Below the pieces are notes generated by a model that saw only the letters and a program-made list of their open reading frames with translations, searched no databases and was not told the origin of the DNA. From Rhizobium hidalgonense (lineage in GTDB: Bacteria > Pseudomonadota > Alphaproteobacteria > Rhizobiales > Rhizobiaceae), in assembly GCF_002914525.1 (NCBI RefSeq), contig NZ_LODW01000057.1, positions 1-64,000 of the forward strand: a stretch of DNA of 64,000 bases. Reading direction: 5' to 3'. This document shows, piece by piece, positions 35,301 to 42,539 of this stretch (positions are counted from its first letter, which is position 1; each line of letters opens with the position of its first letter). The translations under genes were made by a program, and so were the position numbers.

Positions 35301-35894
35301 GATATAGACGCGCGCATCGCCGAAGCTTGCCCGCGCGGTGCGCTGGACGCTGTCGAAGGACGCCTTCAGGCTTTCGGCATCGGCGCAGAGCTGCATGCCG
35401 ATGCCGCCACCGCCGGCCGTACTTTTCAGCATGACGGGGTAGCCGATCGTCTCTGCCGCCGAAAGCGCTTCGTCGGCGCTCGACAGCAGGCCGGTGCCGG
35501 GCAGCAGCGGAACGCCGCTTGCCTTGGCGAGTTCGCGGGCCGTATGCTTCAGGCCGAAGGCCGAGAGGTGTTCGGGCCGCGGGCCGATGAAGGTGATGTC
35601 TTCGGCAGCGAGGCGTTCTGCAAAACCGATATTTTCCGACAGGAAGCCGTAGCCCGGATGGACTGCCTCGGCCCCTGTCGCCTTGCAGGCGGCAATGACC
35701 GCATCGACATTGAGGTAGCTTTCGGCGGCAGGCGCCGGCCCGAGGCGGATCGCCTCATCCGCCATCATTGCGGGCTTGGCGAAGCGGTCGGCATCGGAAT
35801 AGACGGCGACGGAGGCAATACCCATCCCTCGCAGCGTCTTGATAACCCGGATGGCGATTTCGCCCCGGTTGGCGATCAGGACTTTCTTAAACAT
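32355..35894 (-). CDS. guanidine carboxylase (annotated elsewhere as urea carboxylase)
   Basis: Biotin enzyme of 1179 residues. The biotin carboxylase half begins [20 protein letters not shown], with the ATP loop [13 protein letters not shown] and the catalytic region [17 protein letters not shown]. The carboxyltransferase half has KipI/KipA-like parts ([40 protein letters not shown]). The biotin lysine is Lys1143 in [10 protein letters not shown]. It carboxylates guanidine to carboxyguanidine. The assignment over urea rests on the adjacent cgdAB genes and the guanidine-I riboswitch, plus published work on this operon type. An Asp/Asn difference in the carboxyltransferase site is reported to separate the two; I did not place it. 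Confidence 0.9.
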   Translation of the reverse strand: [1179 protein letters not shown]

Positions 35895-35896
35895 GC

Positions 35897-36547
35897 TCAG
35901 TCCTCGCCGTCCCAGATCAGCACCCGGATCGGCGTCGGATCGAAGCCGTTGCAGGGGTTGTTGATCTGCGGGCAGTTGGAGATGACGCAAAGCACGTCGA
36001 TTTCCGCGACGAGTTCCACATAGTCGCCCGGCGCCGAAATGCCGTCGACGATCGTCATTTCGCCATTCGGCCTGATCGGCACGTTCATGAAGAAATTGAT
36101 GTTGGGCACGATGTCGCGCTTGCCCATTCCGTGTTTGCTGACCTCGAGGACAAAGTTATCACGGCATGCATGCAGGTATTTCGTCCCATGGCCGAAGCGC
36201 ACCGTGTTGCTTTCGCAGGAGCAGGCGCCGGCGGACGTGTCATGGCGGCCGCAGCTATCAGCCGTCATGGTCAGCATGACATTGCCTTCATTCGACATGA
36301 TCTTCGTGCCGATGCCGATATAGGCGGCACCCTGCATGCGCATCGTATCCTGATTGGAATAGCGCTCGGAAAAATCATCGGCACGGTAAAACAGCGTATC
36401 GATCGCCTGCTGGCCAAGACTGTCTTCGATGCGGATCGTCTGGCCCTTGCGCACGAGGCCGGACCATGGGGCTTCGGCGGCGATGAAATGATCCTGCGCG
36501 GCATTCTGCAGGTTACGGACAGGGGAGGTCTGGATGAAATCGGACAT
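35897..36547 (-). CDS. cgdB: carboxyguanidine deiminase subunit (DUF1989, urea-carboxylase-associated protein 2)
   Basis: Protein of 216 residues in the DUF1989 family. Conserved features are GQQAIDTLFYRADDFSERYS, MLTMTADSCGRHDTSAGACS, CRDNFVLEVSKHGMGKRDIV and PGDYVELVAEIDVLCVISNC. With its partner it forms CgdAB, which releases ammonia from carboxyguanidine to give allophanate. It starts 10 bases after the partner with GAGGAG upstream, and its stop is two bases from the carboxylase ATG. The letter assignment A/B follows gene order and could be reversed. Confidence 0.88.
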   Translation of the reverse strand: MSDFIQTSPVRNLQNAAQDHFIAAEAPWSGLVRKGQTIRIEDSLGQQAIDTLFYRADDFSERYSNQDTMRMQGAAYIGIGTKIMSNEGNVMLTMTADSCGRHDTSAGACSCESNTVRFGHGTKYLHACRDNFVLEVSKHGMGKRDIVPNINFFMNVPIRPNGEMTIVDGISAPGDYVELVAEIDVLCVISNCPQINNPCNGFDPTPIRVLIWDGED

Positions 36548-36557
36548 CGTCGTCTCC

Positions 36558-37379
36558 TCAGGCCTGCATCAGGGCGTTGTTTTCGAAACCGCGCGCGGCT
36601 TCGGCAGTCGCCGTGCGGCAGAGGTCGTCAGCAGCAGAGACGGTTGCCCGGTAGCGGGTGATGACGACAGGCTTCGGTTGGTAGGTCGGATCCGGATTGA
36701 GCGGATGCGGGCAGGTGGAAAAGCCGACCAGCATGTCCATCTCGGCCCGCAGTTCGACATAGTCGCCGCTGTTGGAACGTTTGCCCTGCCAGCCAAACCC
36801 TCCGCCCTCGGCCAGGCGGACGGGCGCGAACAGGTTGAGGATGCCGGGAATATCGCGCCTGTCGAGGCCGAGCTTGACGGCGACGAGGATCAGGTTGTCG
36901 CGGGTATTGCGTGTCTTCTCGCCCGGATATTTCGCGGCGTTCGAGGCAGCCGTCGAGCCGCCCATCAGGCAGTCATGGGCGCCGGAACTGTCTTCGATCA
37001 TCGAGAACATGACGCGGCCCATATCGGAGAAGATCACGCGTCCTTTACTGAGCGCCGTCGTCCACTGGACTTTGGCGGTATCAACGAGATTGATCCGCTC
37101 GCTCGTATCCTCGGCATTCCAGGCAACGAGCGCCACGGTCGAATTGCTCTCGCCCTGATCGATGCGGATCGCCTCGCCGCACGCGAGTTTCGTCGACCAG
37201 TACCAGCCGCCGGCAATGGTCTCCTGGTGGATGACGGCAGCGGCATCGATGGCCGGTGCCGGCAGCGGGCTTGGGCAGGGAAGCGCCTTGGGCGCGAATT
37301 CCAGACCCTTCTTCTGGTGCTCCTCGTAGCGCGCACGATTGGCGGCGATCTCTTCCGGCGAGCGTCTCACATGCATCAT
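36558..37379 (-). CDS. cgdA: carboxyguanidine deiminase subunit (DUF1989, urea-carboxylase-associated protein 1)
   Basis: Protein of 273 residues, paralogous to the next gene. It has an extra basic N-terminal helix (SPEEIAANRARYEEHQKK) and the core motifs MFSMIEDSSGAHDCLMGGST, NLFAPVRLAEGGGFGWQGKR and SGDYVELRAEMDMLVGFSTC. The cysteine/histidine-rich site of the family is present. Its ATG overlaps the stop of the ABC ATPase as ATGA, with GGAG eleven bases upstream, so import and breakdown genes are translationally linked. Confidence 0.88.
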   Translation of the reverse strand: MMHVRRSPEEIAANRARYEEHQKKGLEFAPKALPCPSPLPAPAIDAAAVIHQETIAGGWYWSTKLACGEAIRIDQGESNSTVALVAWNAEDTSERINLVDTAKVQWTTALSKGRVIFSDMGRVMFSMIEDSSGAHDCLMGGSTAASNAAKYPGEKTRNTRDNLILVAVKLGLDRRDIPGILNLFAPVRLAEGGGFGWQGKRSNSGDYVELRAEMDMLVGFSTCPHPLNPDPTYQPKPVVITRYRATVSAADDLCRTATAEAARGFENNALMQA

Positions 37380-38200
37380 AGCGTCTCTCCTGATGATGCC
37401 AGGTCGTCCCGGCTGTGCCCCAGGGAAGAGACCGGGCCGTCCCGGTCAGGGCTGAAAATCGATGGCTCGCCGGCAAGGCGTGGCGGCCAGATGGCAATAT
37501 CCTTGGTGATGGTGGCGCCGTAGCGCTCCTTCTCTTCAGGCCGGTCGCGGCGGCGTTCGAAAGCGACGACGCGGCTGGCCAGCGTGAAAGCCTCGCGCAT
37601 GTCATGGGTGACCATGACGACGGTCATCTGCGTTTCATGCCAGAGCCGCTTCATCAGCGTGTGGATTTCGGCGCGGATGCCCGGATCGAGCGCTCCGAAG
37701 GGTTCATCGAGCAACAGCACCTTCGGCTTCATGATGAGCGCCTGGGCAAGCGCCAGGCGCTGCTGCATGCCGCCGGAAAGCTGGGCCGGATATTTGCCCT
37801 CCGAACCAGCGAGCCCGACCTCGGCAATCAGCCTGCGCGCGTCTTCGATCGCGTTGCGACGTTCGGCGCCGAAGAGTTTGGCCTTGTAGCGCGCGGCGGA
37901 AAATTCCTTGCCGAGCAGAACGTTGCCGAGCACCGTCAGGTGGGGAAAGACGGAATAGCGCTGGAAGACGACGCCGCGATCCGGTCCCGGCTCCGACGGC
38001 AGCGGCTCGCCGTCGAGCAAAATCTTGCCCTTCGTCGGTTGTTCCTGGCCGAGCAGCATGCGCAGGAAGGTGGTCTTGCCGCAGCCGGAGGGGCCGACAA
38101 GCGCGACGAAGGCACGCGAAGCGACGGTCAGTGACACATCCTCGAGGACGATTTGGTCGCCATATTCCTTCCGGACCCTTTCGATCTTCAACTCGCTCAT
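37376..38200 (-). CDS. ABC transporter ATPase of the guanidine importer
   Basis: ATPase of 274 residues in the NitT/TauT group. Walker A GPSGCGKTT, Q-loop FQRYSVFPHLTVLGNV, signature QLSGGMQQRLALAQAL, Walker B LLLDEPFGALD and switch VTHDMREA are intact, and a C-terminal tail of about 45 residues follows. The ATG at 38200 overlaps the permease stop (ATGA); the longer open frame lies inside the permease gene. Guanidine as substrate is inferred from the riboswitch and the enzymes in the same operon. Confidence 0.9.
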   Translation of the reverse strand: MSELKIERVRKEYGDQIVLEDVSLTVASRAFVALVGPSGCGKTTFLRMLLGQEQPTKGKILLDGEPLPSEPGPDRGVVFQRYSVFPHLTVLGNVLLGKEFSAARYKAKLFGAERRNAIEDARRLIAEVGLAGSEGKYPAQLSGGMQQRLALAQALIMKPKVLLLDEPFGALDPGIRAEIHTLMKRLWHETQMTVVMVTHDMREAFTLASRVVAFERRRDRPEEKERYGATITKDIAIWPPRLAGEPSIFSPDRDGPVSSLGHSRDDLASSGETL

Positions 38201-39015
38201 GCCTGCTTCTCCAGTTCTGACCAGGGGAAGACGGCGATGCGCAATCGATCGAGCAGAGCGTTCATGACAACGGCAAGCAGGGTAATCCAGACGACATAGG
38301 GAAAAATAATGTCCATCGAGAGATAGCGGCGGACGAGGAAGATGCGGTAGCCGAGCCCGGAATCCGACGAGATCGCCTCGGCCGCGATCAGGAACAGCCA
38401 GGCAGGACCGAGCTGCAGTCTGAGGCAAGTGATCAGCCGCGGTAGGATCTGCGGCAGCACGACACGCAGACCGATCTGCCAGGAGGAGCCCCCGAGCGTC
38501 TCGGCCTTGACGATCTGTTCGCGGGGCAATTCCAGCGCCTTCAGCGCCAGATCGCGGATCATCGTCGGCGCGACGCCGATGACCATGAGGGCGATCTTCG
38601 ACGTTTCTCCGAGGCCCATCACGATGAACAGGATCGGCAGCAGCGCCAGCGGTGGCACCATGGAGATGACGGCGACGAAGGGCGAAAGCAGTGCTCTGAG
38701 ATAGGGCAGCATGCCGATCAGCATGCCCAAAGCGAGCGCGATGGCCGTCGAGATGCCGAGGCCGGCAAGCAGGCGGACCAGGCTCGCGCCCGTGTCCGAC
38801 CAGAGCAGAAACTCGCCGGTGCGCGGGTCGGCGACGAAGGCCAGACGGTTGATCGCATCGGCAAAGCCGGCAAGGCTCGGCAGAAGCTTGTCATTGGCGT
38901 TTTCTGCCAGTCGCGCGGCCGAGCCGAAGGCATAAGCAAGGGCGAGAAGCACGAAGGGCAGCATCGTCAAGGCGAATTGCGCGCCCCGGCTCGGCCTCGT
39001 ATTGATCCAACGCAT
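38197..39015 (-). CDS. ABC transporter permease of the guanidine importer
   Basis: Inner-membrane permease of 272 residues with six segments. The N-terminal tail is short (MRWINTRPSRGAQF). The EAA loop is ALELPREQIVKAETLGGSSW, followed by LPRLITCLRLQLGPAWLFLI and LGYRIFLVRRYLSMDIIFPY. It starts 56 bases after the binding-protein gene, behind a hairpin, and overlaps the ATPase gene. The type matches the importers placed beside urea/guanidine carboxylase in other proteobacteria. Confidence 0.9.
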   Translation of the reverse strand: MRWINTRPSRGAQFALTMLPFVLLALAYAFGSAARLAENANDKLLPSLAGFADAINRLAFVADPRTGEFLLWSDTGASLVRLLAGLGISTAIALALGMLIGMLPYLRALLSPFVAVISMVPPLALLPILFIVMGLGETSKIALMVIGVAPTMIRDLALKALELPREQIVKAETLGGSSWQIGLRVVLPQILPRLITCLRLQLGPAWLFLIAAEAISSDSGLGYRIFLVRRYLSMDIIFPYVVWITLLAVVMNALLDRLRIAVFPWSELEKQA

Positions 39016-39040
39016 GGGAATGCTCCGCTGATGAAGGGGA

Positions 39041-39063
39041 GGGGCGCGGTCAAGCCGCGCCTC
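39041..39063 (-). promoter_or_regulatory. intercistronic hairpin after the guanidine binding-protein gene
   Basis: GGCGCGG-TCAAG-CCGCGCC forms a 7-bp stem, extended to nine by a G-U and a G-C pair, between the binding-protein stop (39072) and the permease start (39015). It lacks a T run. Confidence 0.55.
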
Positions 39064-39071
39064 CGTCGTGA

Positions 39072-40145
39072 TCAGAGCGAACCGTCGGCGGCGGCCTTCA
39101 TATAGGTCTCGGTGAAGCGCAGCTTCACATTGCCGGTATCGCCCAGCACCTTGCCATCAGGCATTTCGATGCCGATGACGTCAGCCGACGGCGCGCCGTT
39201 GCCGAGCAAGCCTTTCTCGAAGAGGAAGTTGCGCACCAAATCCATGGTCTTCGGCAGATTCGGCGAAGAGGTGAAGGCAACGGCATCAGCCGGCTTGTCA
39301 AAGAGCTTGGTGGCGGCAAGCTGGGCTTCGAAGCCGGCAAGATCGGTGCCCGAAGCCGAACCCATGGCCTCACGGGCTGCCTTGCCCTCGGTGGTGTCTG
39401 CCCGCAGCAGGGCGGCCGTCTCATACCAGATGCCGGCGAGCGCCTTGCCGAAGTTCGGGTTGTCCTTCAGCACGCCGCTATTGGCGACCATCAGATCGAT
39501 GATTTCGCCCGGCACTTGCGAGCTGTCGAAAACCTTCTTGGCCGAGGGATCTTCGAGAATGGTGGAAACCAGCGGGTTCCAGGTGACGAGGGCGGTGACG
39601 TCAGGCGTCTTGTAGGCTGCGACCATGTCGGCATCAGATGTATTGACCACCTTCACGTCGCGTTCCGTCAACTTGATGCTTTCGAGCGCACGGGCAAGCA
39701 GATAGTGCGAGACCGAGAATTCGACGAGATTGACGTTCTGACCCTTGATGTCGGAAAGGCCCGCCTTGTCCTTCAGGATGACGGCGTCATTGCCGTTCGA
39801 GAAGTCGCCGACGATCACGGCTGTTGTATCGACGCCGCCGGCGGCCGGGATCGACAGCCCGTCCATATTGGTCAGCGTCACGGCGTCGAAGGCGCCGGCC
39901 GTGTATTGGTTCATCGACTCCACATAGTCGTTGAACTGCGTGACATCGATCTTAATGCCGTATTTGTCAGCCCATTTCTTGACGATGCCGTGATCGGCCG
40001 CATAACCCCAGGGCATCCAGCCGACATAGATGGACCAGGCCACCTTGAATTCGGTCTTCTGTTCCGCCTCTGCGACGGAAGCCAGCCCAAGTATCAGCGA
40101 TACCGCCAGCGCCGTGGTGGAAACAATCTTCGAAAAAGTCTGCAT
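39072..40145 (-). CDS. ABC substrate-binding protein, probable guanidine binder
   Basis: Periplasmic protein of 357 residues with a Sec signal peptide (ALAVSLILGLASVAEA-EQ). The mature part FKVAWSIYVGWMPWGYAADH and VTQFNDYVESMNQYTAGAFD belongs to the group usually named putative urea ABC transporter binding protein, encoded with carboxylase and DUF1989 genes. First gene of the seven-gene guanidine operon; the ATG at 40145 has AAGGGGAA upstream. The riboswitch in its leader supports guanidine as ligand; direct binding is not shown. Confidence 0.88.
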   Translation of the reverse strand: MQTFSKIVSTTALAVSLILGLASVAEAEQKTEFKVAWSIYVGWMPWGYAADHGIVKKWADKYGIKIDVTQFNDYVESMNQYTAGAFDAVTLTNMDGLSIPAAGGVDTTAVIVGDFSNGNDAVILKDKAGLSDIKGQNVNLVEFSVSHYLLARALESIKLTERDVKVVNTSDADMVAAYKTPDVTALVTWNPLVSTILEDPSAKKVFDSSQVPGEIIDLMVANSGVLKDNPNFGKALAGIWYETAALLRADTTEGKAAREAMGSASGTDLAGFEAQLAATKLFDKPADAVAFTSSPNLPKTMDLVRNFLFEKGLLGNGAPSADVIGIEMPDGKVLGDTGNVKLRFTETYMKAAADGSL

Positions 40146-40170
40146 TGAAATTCCCCTTCTGCTTTTCTTC

Positions 40171-40209
40171 AAAAGGGATCGGCAAAGACCATCGTGCCAC
40201 CAATCCCTT
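40171..40209 (-). terminator. expression-platform hairpin of the guanidine riboswitch
   Basis: On the minus strand AAGGGAT and ATCCCTT enclose an inner GGCA/TGCC stem, and the hairpin is followed by a short T4 run, 26 bases before the binding-protein start. It lies nine bases 3' of the aptamer, where a transcription-terminating platform is expected. The T run is short, so termination strength is uncertain. Confidence 0.5.
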
Positions 40210-40217
40210 GGCTTACG

Positions 40218-40320
40218 AGGTCTCCCGGGCTTTTGTCCCGCCGTGCACCCGACGGGATTTCTCCCCCGTCGGTGGTGGCTCTCGGACCAGCCGCACTTCT
40301 AAGAAGCGCCGGAACCCTAG
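40218..40320 (-). promoter_or_regulatory. guanidine-I riboswitch (ykkC class)
   Basis: Read on the minus strand, the aptamer begins CTAGGGTTCCGGC, continues with GGCTGGTCCGAGAGCC, and ends GCACGGCGGGACAAAAGCCC then GGGAGACC. These are the three conserved blocks of the ykkC-yxkD RNA in the right order and spacing, with a variable hairpin (CCGACGGGGG...CCCGTCGG) between blocks two and three. This class binds free guanidinium and turns on export or degradation genes. It is 73 bases before the binding-protein gene, so all seven genes downstream should respond to guanidine. Confidence 0.96.
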
Positions 40321-40341
40321 CCACCAACTCAGCACACTTCT

Positions 40342-40357
40342 TGCAAGAGGTGTGCCA
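40342..40357 (-). promoter_or_regulatory. sigma-54 promoter of the guanidine operon
   Basis: On the minus strand the sequence is TGGCACACCTCTTGCA: one mismatch to TGGCACG-N4-TTGCA and exact GG-N10-GC spacing. The expected start point, near 40331, is about ten bases before the riboswitch. The rest of 40358-40712 holds no gene that I can support; an NtrC enhancer should be there but I could not identify one with confidence. Confidence 0.75.
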
Positions 40358-40712
40358 GCTTGTAACCTGTTGATGTTTTTGATCTCCGTTCCTTGAGTGA
40401 TGTGGAATTGTGTACACTTGCGGCATTTTGCTCAATATTTGAGCGCCGACTGGGGGCTCGGACCGGCTTTCCCAGAAGCCGAATTCTCGCGAAAGAAATC
40501 GGCGAAGGGTACGGGTTAGATGTGCTCACGCCAAACTTCATATCGATAAGCTGATGATCTGGAGTCGAAAATTTCCAGCGAATTTGCCGGTTTGCGGATC
40601 GTTGCACCGCGATGCCCGTTTGCTTCCCATCAACTCGCCGGATCTCAGATGACCGGGTCCTGCTCGCTCGGCATCGCTTCCCCGAGCTATCCTCTGCCAA
40701 AGGGCCAAGGAT

Positions 40713-41714
40713 TTAGAATAAGGACGTGACGAAATAAAACGCGGCCGAGATCAAGGCGGCCGACGGCAGCGTTATGATCCAGGCGATCAGGATATTGCTC
40801 GCCAGCCCCCAGCGAACGGCCGAGACGCGCTTGGCCGCGCCGACGCCGACGATGGCGCCGGTGATCGTATGCGTCGTTGAGACCGGAATGCCGAGCCAGG
40901 TCGCGCCGAAGAGCGTAAGCGCACCACCTGTCTCGGCGCAAAAGCCCTGCATTGGATTGAGCTTGGTGATCTTCGAACCCATCGTATGCACGATGCGCCA
41001 TCCGCCGAACAGCGTGCCGAGAGCCATCGCCGTCTGGCAGGAAATCACCACCCAGAGAGGGACTTGGAAAGTGCTGCCGAGATAGCCTTGCGAGTAGAGC
41101 AGCACTGCAATGATGCCCATGGTCTTCTGCGCGTCATTGCCGCCATGGCCGAGCGAATACATCGAGGCCGAGACGAATTGCAGGATGCGAAAGCTCTTGT
41201 CGACGGCAAAGGGCGTCTGGCGGACGAACAGCCAGGTGACGACGAGGACGAGAAAAAGCGCCAGGAGAAAGCCGATCATCGGCGACATGAAGATGGCGAG
41301 GACCGTCTTGAAGACGCCTGAGAAGACAATTGCCGAGACGCCGGTTTTGGCGACGCCGGCACCGATCAGGCCGCCAACCAGTGCGTGCGACGAGCTCGAT
41401 GGGATGCCGAAGATCCAGGTGACAATGTTCCAGATGATCGCGCCCATCAGCGCGGCGAATATCACCGGCGGCGTGATGATGGCAGGGTCAATAATGCCTT
41501 TGCCGATCGTTTCGGCGACGTGCAGGCCGAAGAACAGGAAGGCAATGAAATTGAAGAAGGCCGCCCAGAATACGGCATATTGTGGCCTCAACACACGCGT
41601 CGAGACGATGGTGGCGATGGAATTGGCTGCATCATGCAAGCCGTTGAGGAAGTCGAAGAACAGTGCGACGCCGATCAGGCCGGCCAGCAGGGGAAAGGCA
41701 AGCGTGGCTTCCAT
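40713..41714 (-). CDS. pit: low-affinity phosphate transporter Pit
   Basis: Inner-membrane phosphate permease of 333 residues. The duplicated PiT signature is seen as DFLNGLHDAANSIATIVSTR near the N-terminus and GGNDAQKTMGII centrally, and the C-terminal repeat PVSTTHTITGAIVGVGAAKR is typical. Its start shares one base with the stop of the DUF47 gene (TGATG). This is the orfA-pit pair of rhizobia, whose expression in Sinorhizobium is repressed by PhoB, leaving high-affinity systems for phosphate shortage. Confidence 0.95.
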   Translation of the reverse strand: MEATLAFPLLAGLIGVALFFDFLNGLHDAANSIATIVSTRVLRPQYAVFWAAFFNFIAFLFFGLHVAETIGKGIIDPAIITPPVIFAALMGAIIWNIVTWIFGIPSSSSHALVGGLIGAGVAKTGVSAIVFSGVFKTVLAIFMSPMIGFLLALFLVLVVTWLFVRQTPFAVDKSFRILQFVSASMYSLGHGGNDAQKTMGIIAVLLYSQGYLGSTFQVPLWVVISCQTAMALGTLFGGWRIVHTMGSKITKLNPMQGFCAETGGALTLFGATWLGIPVSTTHTITGAIVGVGAAKRVSAVRWGLASNILIAWIITLPSAALISAAFYFVTSLF

Positions 41715-42358
41715 CAGACGTTCTCGATCACGATGCCACTGATTTCGTTGGCCACGTCCTCGAAGCGGTCGACCACCTTCTCGAGCTCGGAATAGATCTC
41801 GCTGCCGATCAAATAGGCCATCGCGTTGCCATTGCCGTGCGCCCGGAAGAGATCTTTGAGGCCCTGCTCATAGAGTTCGTCGGAACGGCCCTCGACACGC
41901 GTCACCTCCTCGGCGATTGCCGTCAGCCGTTGAGCGTTGCTTCCCATTTTGTCGAGGAGCGGAATCGCTTCGCAGATGAGGCGCGCGGCTTCGGCGATGA
42001 GGACACCCATTTCCTTCATCCCGGGATCGAAGGTCTTCTGCTCGAAGCGGCGAAGCGTCTTCACGGTCTTGTGCATCATGTCGATTGCGTCATCCATCGA
42101 CTGAATAAGATCCTTGATATCGCCGCGATCAAAGGGCGTGATGAAGCTGCGGCGCACGGCGAGCAGCACCTCGCGGGTGATGTCGTCAGCTTGGTTCTCT
42201 AGATCGACGATCTTCTGGCAATGGGCTTCAAGGTCGCCGTGGCCGCCGAAGATCTCACGCATTGCGTCAGCGGCGCCCTGGACGGTGCGCGCATGCTGCT
42301 CGAAGAGATCGAAGAACTTGTCTTCGCGTGGCATGAGTTTTTTGAATACGCTAATCAT
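41714..42358 (-). CDS. DUF47 PhoU-like protein (OrfA of orfA-pit)
   Basis: Cytoplasmic helical protein of 214 residues, a PhoU-like accessory of Pit carriers. KLMPREDKFFDLFEQHARTV, DLENQADDITREVLLAVRRS, FDRGDIKDLIQSMDDAIDMM and SEIYSELEKVVDRFEDVANE are the conserved helices, with acidic metal-binding patches. The ATG at 42358 has GGGAAGA upstream. It probably gates or stabilises Pit. A PHO-box-like site lies 18 bases upstream. Confidence 0.92.
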   Translation of the reverse strand: MISVFKKLMPREDKFFDLFEQHARTVQGAADAMREIFGGHGDLEAHCQKIVDLENQADDITREVLLAVRRSFITPFDRGDIKDLIQSMDDAIDMMHKTVKTLRRFEQKTFDPGMKEMGVLIAEAARLICEAIPLLDKMGSNAQRLTAIAEEVTRVEGRSDELYEQGLKDLFRAHGNGNAMAYLIGSEIYSELEKVVDRFEDVANEISGIVIENV

Positions 42359-42376
42359 AAATCTTCCCAATCTGGG

Positions 42377-42394
42377 TTGTCATAAAACCGTCAT
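42377..42394 (+). promoter_or_regulatory. PHO-box-like site upstream of orfA-pit
   Basis: TTGTCATAAAACCGTCAT on the plus strand fits the direct-repeat PHO box CTGTCAT-A4-CTGTCAT with two mismatches. It lies 18 bases before the orfA start, in reverse orientation to the operon, which suits steric repression by PhoB as reported for orfA-pit in Sinorhizobium. Confidence 0.6.
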
Positions 42395-42539
42395 AAACGA
42401 CTGACGTGCGATGGAAAAGATCACTTGCCTCGAGATTTGAATTATCGGGAGTCATCGCGGTCGGTCCTCTTCACACGAGCTGCAAATTGCAGGTGCTTGC
42501 GACTGCCGGCGAGGGCTTTAGTAGAATGAACTCCGAGAC

